Assembly (NCBI GenBank): GCA_050946115.1
Contig: JBMNUF010000001.1
Coordinates: forward strand, 1 to 64,000
Direction of reading: 5' to 3'
Origin: CAYFRC01 sp050946115
GTDB taxonomy: Bacteria; Bacillota; Clostridia; Christensenellales; Aristaeellaceae
Length of the DNA stretch: 64,000 bases
Numbering within the stretch: the stretch's first letter is position 1; every line of letters starts with the position of its first letter. Made by a program: the position numbers and the translations under genes. Below are positions 16,076 to 23,246 of the stretch, piece after piece. The notes under the pieces are model-generated. The model did not search any database. It saw nothing but the letters and a program-made list of their open reading frames with translations, and was not told the origin of the DNA.

Positions 16076-18796
16076 ATGCCGCGCAAAATCTACCCGTATC
16101 CCGTGGAGCCGGAGAAATACGAAGCATTTGCCAGGCGGCCCAATCGCGCGGTGACGCGGGAGGCGCTGGGCAACCGCATACAGTTTACGTCTCTTCGCGG
16201 ATTCCCGGCGGAGGCGGACGATGCGATTCGCGTAGCCGATACCGGCATGCATCCGCCGCTCGCCGAGGGCGGAAGGCTGGCGTATCTCGAAGAGACGATC
16301 GATATGTATGTGAACCACTTCAAGCTGGGGCGCGTGCTTTGGCCGGTGTACCCCACGCTCTTCGCGGGGAATTTCGGCGAGCTGGTCGACATATGCGCGC
16401 GCGAGGGGCTGTTTTTGTACGATTTTTGGGGATTCGTGCCCGGGTCGAATCCGTCCGCGGAGTCGATCTGGGGAGAATATGCGATCCCCGAGTCCGCCGA
16501 CAGGATCATGCGGGAGAAACTCGGCGAGCGCTTCCTCGGCTACGACAACGGCGAACAGGACGGGCGCTATATCGGCGCGCGGTCGCGATCCCAAGCCTCC
16601 ATCATCGACGACCGCAAGGCGCAGTACGACGTGTTTCAGGCGTATTTTGCCAAGCTGAACGATTCCATGCTGAACCACACCGTGACGCTCTCCTCGCTGA
16701 CGTTTTTGCCATACTTCGCCAAGGAGGGCAACACGATCATGATCGGCGCGGAGACGGCGCAGGCGCTGCCGTCCAACACCATGTGGTTCAGCTTCATCCG
16801 CGGCGCGGCGAAGCAGTACGGACTTTTGTATTACGGCAACGCCTCCGTATGGAACCGCTGGGGCTGGAAGGATTACGGCAACATGGAGCGCGAGCCCGTG
16901 ACGACTACGGGCGCCGAAATGGGGCGCTTTTGCGGCACGAGCCTGAGCCTTCTCAAGCGGCTGATATACAACCACTATATGTACGGCTGCGACATATTGG
17001 GCTTTGAAAGCAGTTGGTTTACGGCGCGCGAGGCGAAAAAGGACGACGTAACCGACGATACGAAATATGTAATCGGGAACAAATGCCACGTATTCACGCC
17101 GGTCGGGCGCATACAGCAAAAGTGCGCGGAATTTGTGGAAAAAAACGGTCGCGCGGGCGTACTGCATACGCCGGTCGCGCTGATGCTGGACTTTCACGCG
17201 GGCTGGCTGCCGCCGAGGCATCTGTATACGAACGACATCTACAAGGCGTGGGGCAGCCTTCCGTATTCGGAGGGCGACCATCAGGTACACTGCATCATGG
17301 ATATGCTCTTTCCGGGTTATGAGGACGCAGGCTTTTACCGCGACGAGCGCGGCTTTGAAACGCCCACGCCCTACGGCGAGATCATGGATGTCCTAATGAG
17401 CGATGCCGCGCCCGAGATTCTGGCGAGGTATCCCGCAATCGTTCTTACAAACGGCATAGATCTCAATCTTGAACTGCAAAACAACCTGCGCAAGTACGTC
17501 GAAAACGGCGGTACGCTTGTCGCCTTTGAGGGTTTGATTCAGGGCAGCGGGCTGGAGGCGTTTTTCGGCGAGAAGCATGCAAACGGCAAGACGGTGCTGA
17601 TCCCGCAAGCGACGGGGCTCGAACCAACGGGCGAGGCCTTGACCGCTGACAACAGGCCGAACGAACCGATCTGCCGCCCGTATCGGCTGACAAAGGATGC
17701 GCGCGCCGCGCTCGACGAGGTGTTCCGAGGAGAACAACTGCTGTACATCGACAACCTCGCGCTGGGATATGCGACATCCGTGCGCAGCAGGGGCGAATAC
17801 ACCTTCATGGTGACGAGCCCCGCAGCACAGAGGGAGCGCTTTGACATCCTGAGCGCGATCGGCGAAATCACCTTCATTGAGGAGCTCGAGACGTTCGACG
17901 GCGCGGAAAGGGAAGAGGAGTTCCTGCCGCTGATGCGCGCGCCTGAAGGCAAGCCCGCCCGTGATACCGGAAACTTTTCAATAGACGCGGGCTGCGTGCG
18001 CATATTCCGCGTAAAGGTCGGCCATCCCGACACGGCAGAGCTTCCGGAATCCAACACGCAAAAGCGCACGGCAAGGCGCTGGCTGAAATTGCCCGTTTGC
18101 CACAAGAGCATGCGCCGCGCCATGCTTGACAACCCGACATTCTCTCGCCATTTCGACGGCTTCTATATCTCCGCGCGATATTTGGAAACCATGGACTATG
18201 ACGCCGCGAAGCGCGAAGCCCATTATATGAAATTGCAGGGCGCATCCGTGATCGCCGATTTCAGCGAAATGATCAATCACTATCCGGACTTGGCGCTCGT
18301 GGGCAACATCCCCGCGCGCGACGCAGAGAGCCTGAGCCGCATAGAGAAAATCCTCGATAAGGCCGCGCTGTACGACTGTGAGGCGGTTCTGGTCTGCGCG
18401 GAGCGCCGCCCCGAAAACGAGTACACGCAGGCGCAGACGGAGGCGGGCTTTTTGCGCGCGCTGGCGCAAATCGCCGATATGTGCAAAGAGCGCGGTTTCA
18501 AGCTGCTGTACCGCAACCGCACACTCTACACCATGCCGATCGAGGAGCAGGCGTTCGATACCGCCTCGGGCATCTTTGAAGGAAGAAGTGAAATCCCCGA
18601 GACGGCGCAGTATGTGCTCGCTTCATCGCCCCATCGCGACATGTTCGGACAGCTGTACCCCATGAACCTGCCGCTGCATAAGGGCCTTGTGCCCGAAGCG
18701 TGGAAGGCGAGGCTTCGTGATACCGCGCTGGTGCTCTCGGCAGACTATCAAAGCTGGGACGAGGTGATCGCCGATTTACAGTGGCTCGAAGCGTAG
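16076..18796 (+). CDS. large unassigned multidomain protein: barrel, GATase-like and isomerase-like domains
   Basis: The product is 906 residues with no signal peptide; GGGGAGGGG precedes the ATG. Residues about 40-400 look like a TIM barrel (L-W-P-V-Y-P-T-L, F-L-Y-D-F-W-G-F, R-F-L-G-Y-D-N-G-E). Around 450-485 a Rossmann-like strand and helix (A-I-V-L-T-N-G-I-D, then Y-V-E-N-G-G-T-L-V-A) resembles the trimerisation/GATase-like domain that follows GH42 barrels. The last 220 residues contain G-A-S-V-I-A-D-F-S and A-V-L-V-C-A-E-R, like a second barrel of the sugar-isomerase/endonuclease-IV type. It is transcribed alone from its own promoter. Function is unknown, but it is likely part of the same glycan programme. 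Confidence 0.5.
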   Translation: MPRKIYPYPVEPEKYEAFARRPNRAVTREALGNRIQFTSLRGFPAEADDAIRVADTGMHPPLAEGGRLAYLEETIDMYVNHFKLGRVLWPVYPTLFAGNFGELVDICAREGLFLYDFWGFVPGSNPSAESIWGEYAIPESADRIMREKLGERFLGYDNGEQDGRYIGARSRSQASIIDDRKAQYDVFQAYFAKLNDSMLNHTVTLSSLTFLPYFAKEGNTIMIGAETAQALPSNTMWFSFIRGAAKQYGLLYYGNASVWNRWGWKDYGNMEREPVTTTGAEMGRFCGTSLSLLKRLIYNHYMYGCDILGFESSWFTAREAKKDDVTDDTKYVIGNKCHVFTPVGRIQQKCAEFVEKNGRAGVLHTPVALMLDFHAGWLPPRHLYTNDIYKAWGSLPYSEGDHQVHCIMDMLFPGYEDAGFYRDERGFETPTPYGEIMDVLMSDAAPEILARYPAIVLTNGIDLNLELQNNLRKYVENGGTLVAFEGLIQGSGLEAFFGEKHANGKTVLIPQATGLEPTGEALTADNRPNEPICRPYRLTKDARAALDEVFRGEQLLYIDNLALGYATSVRSRGEYTFMVTSPAAQRERFDILSAIGEITFIEELETFDGAEREEEFLPLMRAPEGKPARDTGNFSIDAGCVRIFRVKVGHPDTAELPESNTQKRTARRWLKLPVCHKSMRRAMLDNPTFSRHFDGFYISARYLETMDYDAAKREAHYMKLQGASVIADFSEMINHYPDLALVGNIPARDAESLSRIEKILDKAALYDCEAVLVCAERRPENEYTQAQTEAGFLRALAQIADMCKERGFKLLYRNRTLYTMPIEEQAFDTASGIFEGRSEIPETAQYVLASSPHRDMFGQLYPMNLPLHKGLVPEAWKARLRDTALVLSADYQSWDEVIADLQWLEA

Positions 18797-18829
18797 TCTT
18801 TAGCGCAATAAGGGGGCCGTTTCACGAAC

Positions 18830-18890
18830 TGAACTGCACCCCATTTGTTAGACAAGTATGGTATACTACTAACAAATGGGGTGCAGTTCA
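18830..18890. repeat. 61-bp perfect palindrome with IS3-family-like ends (MITE-like remnant)
   Basis: A 22-base arm (18830-18851) beginning TGAACTGCACCCC is repeated as a perfect reverse complement at 18869-18890, around a 17-base centre. The end TGAACTGCACCCC...TTAGACA resembles terminal repeats of the IS150 group of IS3 elements as I remember them. There is no T-run and no clear target duplication. The 160 bases to the right, up to the immunity gene, hold no recognised gene; a leftward frame there stops inside the palindrome and might be a transposase tail. Confidence 0.55.
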
Positions 18891-19053
18891 AATTCGATCC
18901 GTGGTGAATGGGCTTTCCCCCATCGGGTATTGATTTCTCCTACGGGGAACCCTCCTGCGTCGTACTTTTTCTTGAACGAGATTCAGCATCTTCCATCAAA
19001 AGGGCACCTGTACCGCGCTTTCTTGGCTCGCAATTTCGTTTGAAGTGGGCTTA

Positions 19054-19458
19054 TTACATCCCTTCAACATCTACTTTTGCATAGAAAGCGTATATCAGAA
19101 TACCAACAAGCTCAGAAAGAAGGTCTTTCCCATCGGCAGTTGTAAAGTAGTTGGCGCAGGATGTAATTGCCGGACTGATGTCCGTTCCCCACGGCGCCGT
19201 CTTCGTGAAATCCGAAGCATCATAAACCATTTTCTCGGGGCCTATCTGAGACAGGGCATCCCGAACGAGATTCATAGAACGAGCGGTCTCCAGTCCATCC
19301 TTCGCTTCACATTTTCCGCTTTGCAAGAACCGAACGGCTTGCCGTAATTCTTTTTCCTTCTTCGGCAGTCGAACCAAAATCGTAGATACCAGCGCTCGCC
19401 ATATGTCGGCATTCCCAACATCAACCGATTGCCTTCCGTCAGAAGTTACGATAGTCAT
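19054..19458 (-). CDS. immunity protein, Imm70-like
   Basis: The product is 134 residues, cytoplasmic, mostly helical. The segment P-E-K-M-V-Y-D-A-S-D-F followed by P-W-G-T-D-I-S and N-Y-F-T-T-A-D-G-K-D-L matches my memory of the Imm70 immunity family of polymorphic toxin loci. Its ATG overlaps the toxin stop by 4 bases (ATGA at 19458-19455), so the two are translationally coupled, as expected for a cognate antidote. It should neutralise the nuclease encoded just upstream. The Imm70 name is from memory; the role as immunity protein is better supported by the gene order. Confidence 0.65.
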   Translation of the reverse strand: MTIVTSDGRQSVDVGNADIWRALVSTILVRLPKKEKELRQAVRFLQSGKCEAKDGLETARSMNLVRDALSQIGPEKMVYDASDFTKTAPWGTDISPAITSCANYFTTADGKDLLSELVGILIYAFYAKVDVEGM

Positions 19459-20612
19459 AATACACCCCCAAACACATCGACCGGGATATCCGGATAGATG
19501 GGATCCAAAAAGCTATGAATCCAGTTCACAGTCTCCTCCATAAACGCCTGCGTATACCCGCGTCCCTCGACATTCAGCACGATGCGTTGTGTCATATCGC
19601 TCGGGAGATTCAGGCATCTTTCGCCGATCTGTCTTTTAAGCTCGCTTTCCAAAACATAGCGGTTCGCTTTCCCCGTAAGGTCGTAGCGCTTGACCTCAAT
19701 GGCTTCCCAATGTCCGTCTATATACCGAATACCATCCGGTCTTGATGCATTGCGCGTAAAAAGGGGCACTTTTTCTCGGTTTAGATAGGAGACTTGCGTG
19801 TCTGCGCATTTATAAGCCCCCGTAACCTGCTGTTCCGCTTGGGTATATGTCGGGATTGCCTTTGAAGTAATGCCGTGGATGCGAATGGCTTCCTTTGCGC
19901 CGCCGGAAACCGCGCCCGATATGGCGCCCCACATAAAGCCTTCGCTTGCAGAAAGCTCTGCGGCGCGAACGGTTTCGTACATATCGCCGGTCTCAATACC
20001 TTTTACGACCGCAGTCCCTGCGGCACCGAGGATCGCCCCGCCTACGGCAAGTTGTGTGGCTGTTTTGGCGGCTGCAGCGAAAATCAGATGAATTTTCGTC
20101 GCAGCGCCTGTCACTGCCGCGCCGGCCGCGATGCCGCCGCTTATAACGCTTACCGTTACGCAAACGAGAATGACACCCGTTCCGATGGCGATGTTCCTTA
20201 AAATCATTTCGTTCGTATTGTCCGGGAATTCCTCAAACTCCTGAACGACGGTCGTACCATCCTCTCCACGGGTAAACACATAGCGCCTGCCTTCGAACGC
20301 CGCATCCAGCTCCGCAATCGTGTACCCGAAATAGACATTTGCCTTCGTGTTAAACGCTACCTCTTCAAGGTACTCTTGCGATATGTACACCACACTTATA
20401 TCCTCTATGATATAATCATCGCTGGCAAAATTGCCCTCAAGATACGCATATGCCGAATCCTCCATATATTGGAGAAATGCAGGATCGTCAAAAGTCTCAA
20501 ACTGCTCCGCCTCGTCCGGGAATCCGAAATTCGGGGTGTCCGCCATCTCCGCTATTCCGCATTGCGTTATACACATTGCGAGGCTGAGAATCATCGCAAG
20601 AACCTTTTTCAT
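19455..20612 (-). CDS. secreted polymorphic toxin with C-terminal PD-(D/E)XK nuclease domain
   Basis: The product is 385 residues. A signal peptide (1 to about 22) is followed by an acidic N-terminal region, then two small-residue hydrophobic stretches (about 137-170 and 176-205) rich in Gly/Ala, and a C-terminal toxin domain. In that domain R-P-D (291-293) and E-V-K (306-308) are spaced as in PD-(D/E)XK nucleases, giving D293, E306 and K308, with a downstream L-P...R-I-V-L-N-V-E-G-R-G. GGAGGG precedes the ATG, 21 bases after the repeat-protein stop. The last codons overlap the immunity gene. No LXG, WXG or YeeF-type N-terminus is seen, so its export route is unusual. A nucleic-acid target is inferred. 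Confidence 0.7.
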   Translation of the reverse strand: MKKVLAMILSLAMCITQCGIAEMADTPNFGFPDEAEQFETFDDPAFLQYMEDSAYAYLEGNFASDDYIIEDISVVYISQEYLEEVAFNTKANVYFGYTIAELDAAFEGRRYVFTRGEDGTTVVQEFEEFPDNTNEMILRNIAIGTGVILVCVTVSVISGGIAAGAAVTGAATKIHLIFAAAAKTATQLAVGGAILGAAGTAVVKGIETGDMYETVRAAELSASEGFMWGAISGAVSGGAKEAIRIHGITSKAIPTYTQAEQQVTGAYKCADTQVSYLNREKVPLFTRNASRPDGIRYIDGHWEAIEVKRYDLTGKANRYVLESELKRQIGERCLNLPSDMTQRIVLNVEGRGYTQAFMEETVNWIHSFLDPIYPDIPVDVFGGVL

Positions 20613-20633
20613 TTTCTTCCCTCCGATACCCTT

Positions 20634-21965
20634 TTATTCCGCATTGAGTATGCGCATAATCTGCTCGACCGACAACCCCTGCGAGGCATAGAGTATATAT
20701 CGCTCATCCGTTCCTACATAGATTGTCTTGGAGGTCTGCTCGCCGGTATACCGATTGCCTACAGAAATCGTATAAATCCCTTCCTGTGTGTATTCCTCTC
20801 CGTCACGCGCGGGGCGATTAAAACGAATATCTTCCGTATACCCATTCGCCCGCTCAACAAGAACGGAGCGCTTCACGATGATATCGAGATATCTGGAATA
20901 CGCAAGATCCAGCTTGAATCCGTTCTGTGTGGACGCAACATTGCCCAGTTCTTCCCCCGTAACGGCATCAAACGGGAATACCATACAGTTTCCGTTCTGC
21001 ACGGAGAACCTGAAGGCTATCCTGTAGTCGTTATACTTGGTATTCGTTATCTTTGTACCGAATACATAGTAGTTTTGCTTTATTTCATAGTCCAAGGCGA
21101 CTTCATAATCGCCTTCCTCATTGATGGCGATGACCGTATCCGCCTCCCCCGACATCTTCGCCGCAAGGTAATCGGTATAAATTTTCGGGTCGCCGACGTG
21201 ATTCCGGTAGTCGGTATGCCGCACTATAAGCGTTCCTCTCCCGAAGTAAGTGGGAGATATCTCAAACGCTTTATCATAGCCACCATCGTCGGAATGAATG
21301 GTTACAAAGGTGTCGCCGCCAAGCATATCAATATCTTGAACAAGTTTAAAGTGCAGTTCCACGTTGTCGCCGACGGTCTTCAGGAAGACAAAGTTATTGT
21401 CCGCATCGCTCACTGCAGAGGTGAACCCGCTGACATAGAACTTCCCAAGCGTTAAGCCAAAGTGCGGATCGTCGCGACCGATTTCCCGCTCTCCGGAATA
21501 CCCATTGTCCAAGCCGGTATTGGTGACTTCGTATCCAAGATACATCATCTGTGTACCTTCGGGAAGTTCCGGCTCCGGCGGGATTGTGGGGTTGCCGATG
21601 CTGCTCGGCGGGTCAAAAAAGCCGGTGATGCCATTCCATGCGCCGGTTGCCATTCCCGCAGTCCAATCCCATGTATACACTGCAGCGCCCTTTGTCCAGT
21701 CCCACGCATCCACAGCAGCGCCCTTTGTCCAATCCCATGCATCCGCCGCAGTGTCCTTTGTCCAATCCCATGTATCCGCTGCAGCGCCCTTTGTCCGGTC
21801 CCACGCATTCGTTGCGGTATCTTTCGTCCAATCACTGACATCGCTCGCGGCGCCGGCAATCCAATCGCCAGCCTGCCCCCAGAAGTCTTTGCCCTCTTCT
21901 TCCGCAAGTGCAAGCTGAGAAAACACGAGCAGCGTGACCAGAACCATTGAAGCTATGCGTTTCAT
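20634..21965 (-). CDS. secreted protein with Trp-rich 11-residue repeats, toxin-operon leader gene
   Basis: The product is 443 residues. ATG 21965 is used: it follows GGAGGGG and opens a clear signal peptide (M-K-R-I-A-S...L-A-L-A, cut near 21). Residues about 30-113 are tandem 11-mers of the type W-D-W-T-K-G-A-A-x-D-A. These should form an 11/3 amphipathic helix with Trp on one face and Lys/Asp on the other, a geometry known in membrane-binding proteins. A Pro-rich linker follows, then about 300 residues of predicted beta structure ending Y-T-I-S-V-G-N-R-Y-T-G-E. No named family is recognised. It is first in the operon with the toxin and immunity genes, so a role in delivery or target-membrane access is inferred. 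Confidence 0.6.
   Translation of the reverse strand: MKRIASMVLVTLLVFSQLALAEEEGKDFWGQAGDWIAGAASDVSDWTKDTATNAWDRTKGAAADTWDWTKDTAADAWDWTKGAAVDAWDWTKGAAVYTWDWTAGMATGAWNGITGFFDPPSSIGNPTIPPEPELPEGTQMMYLGYEVTNTGLDNGYSGEREIGRDDPHFGLTLGKFYVSGFTSAVSDADNNFVFLKTVGDNVELHFKLVQDIDMLGGDTFVTIHSDDGGYDKAFEISPTYFGRGTLIVRHTDYRNHVGDPKIYTDYLAAKMSGEADTVIAINEEGDYEVALDYEIKQNYYVFGTKITNTKYNDYRIAFRFSVQNGNCMVFPFDAVTGEELGNVASTQNGFKLDLAYSRYLDIIVKRSVLVERANGYTEDIRFNRPARDGEEYTQEGIYTISVGNRYTGEQTSKTIYVGTDERYILYASQGLSVEQIMRILNAE
21628..21873 (-). repeat. 33-bp tandem repeats encoding 11-residue units
   Basis: On the plus strand, units starting at 21661, 21694, 21727, 21760, 21793 and 21826 share GTCCAATCCC or close variants at an exact 33-base period, with diverged units at each end. 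They lie fully inside the reading frame and encode the Trp-rich 11-mers. Confidence 0.9.
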
Positions 21966-22004
21966 TCGTTTCCCCTCCACGATGTATCCCTTTTCTATAG
22001 CCAT

Positions 22005-22033
22005 AGTATACAAGAAATCCCGACACAAAACAA
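22005..22033 (-). promoter_or_regulatory. probable promoter of the toxin operon
   Basis: Reading left, TTGTTT (22033-22028) and TATACT (22010-22005) are 17 bases apart, 40 bases before the first start codon. Confidence 0.5.
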
Positions 22034-22157
22034 TGTTTTTTTCAATATACTGCGCTGATACCTGCACTTTGCGTTCAAATCGCGTCTACTGTTTTACCCA
22101 AATAAGCGCTCAATACGCAGCTTGCTGGGACGATAGGCAACACACGACTCCGGCACA

Positions 22158-23174
22158 TCATTGTGCAAGATACCTTAGGTATTCCTCGTGCATTTTGCGG
22201 TTGCGCGCGACATCCGGCGCATAGTAATGCGAATAGGCGAACGTCACATACCCGCTCACGTACGGCTGTGCGATCTCCATCTGGCGAATGAACCGCTCCA
22301 CGGGGGCGGGATTAAAGAAGCCCTCGGAAACGCGGCGGAAGCACTCCGTATTCGCCCAGAAGAGCAGCCCTTCCTTGGTATCGGCAGCGGCTTTGAGCGC
22401 GGCAAAATACCCGTCCAACTCCTCAATGGTAATATGTTCCGCGCCGACGGCATCCTGACAGCAGAAGATATCGCCGTCGCGGAAATGCGCGCCCGCGAAC
22501 ACCTTCGTCCATTCCTCCTGCGCCTGCGCCGGAGGCCCCCCGACGCTGCGCACAAAGGGCGAGAGCATGATCGGCATCTCCGGCGCGATCTCGTTCAACG
22601 CGTCCAGATAGAGGTTCAAAAAGGAGATCGCCTTGTCCTCCTGCCCGTACATGCCGTTGAACATCTCCCACGAAAAATACCAGCCGTACAGCGTTTCGGG
22701 GTAGCGCGCCTTGTAGGTGTCGTAGATTTCCGCCGCCATCTGCGCGCCGATCTGCGCCTGCTTTTGGTTCCAGTCGTCCCGTGAGCAGGCAAACTCCCAC
22801 CATTCGTCGGAGAGGTTCAGTCCCACAAAGAGCTTCATCCCCTTTTCATGCGCAGCCTGCAAGAGGTTTTCCAAAAACTCCGGATGCTCGGAGCAATACT
22901 TCTCCTTTTCACATGAAAAGCTGATGGGGCAGTACGTGCTTTTCATCTTTCCATATGGGGTTTCCGCGGTCCATTGGATGATGATGGTGTCGATGCCGGC
23001 CTCCAGCAGATACTCCATGTGTTGCAACCAGCGTCCCTGCGAATAATACAGGAACGTACCCGGCTGTATGAATGTGCCCGTCACATGTGGTTTGTTCATC
23101 AAAGCATCCTCCGTTTCTGCGCTTGCCGAAAGCATAAGCAGCGCGATCAGCAGGCAAATACATGTTCTTTTCAT
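22158..23174 (-). CDS. secreted DUF4434 TIM-barrel protein
   Basis: The product is 338 residues with a signal peptide (M-K-R-T...A-S-A, cut near 19). The start of the mature part, G-T-F-I-Q, then G-I-D-T-I-I-I-Q-W-T and K-L-F-V-G-L-N-L, and later G-W-Y-F-S-W-E-M-F-N, are hallmarks of DUF4434, a family related to clan GH-A glycosidases such as PslG. The Glu in W-E-M-F-N sits where the acid/base residue would be expected. Substrate is unknown; a polysaccharide outside the cell is likely. It lies between the nuclease-helicase gene (72-base gap) and the toxin operon promoter. Confidence 0.65.
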   Translation of the reverse strand: MKRTCICLLIALLMLSASAETEDALMNKPHVTGTFIQPGTFLYYSQGRWLQHMEYLLEAGIDTIIIQWTAETPYGKMKSTYCPISFSCEKEKYCSEHPEFLENLLQAAHEKGMKLFVGLNLSDEWWEFACSRDDWNQKQAQIGAQMAAEIYDTYKARYPETLYGWYFSWEMFNGMYGQEDKAISFLNLYLDALNEIAPEMPIMLSPFVRSVGGPPAQAQEEWTKVFAGAHFRDGDIFCCQDAVGAEHITIEELDGYFAALKAAADTKEGLLFWANTECFRRVSEGFFNPAPVERFIRQMEIAQPYVSGYVTFAYSHYYAPDVARNRKMHEEYLRYLAQ

Positions 23175-23246
23175 AATCGATCCTTCTTTTCTGTCAAGTC
23201 GAAGCTATACGGTATCCGACATGCGAGATACTTTGTGTGGGGGGTC

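Noticed and set aside
18880..18898. T-arm-like GTTCAAATTC near the palindrome
   Set aside because: The flanks do not pair and no acceptor or anticodon stem can be drawn, so it is not a tRNA.
21628..21873. Regular 33-base repeats of CRISPR-like size
   Set aside because: Units are directly tandem without spacers and stay in frame inside a gene.
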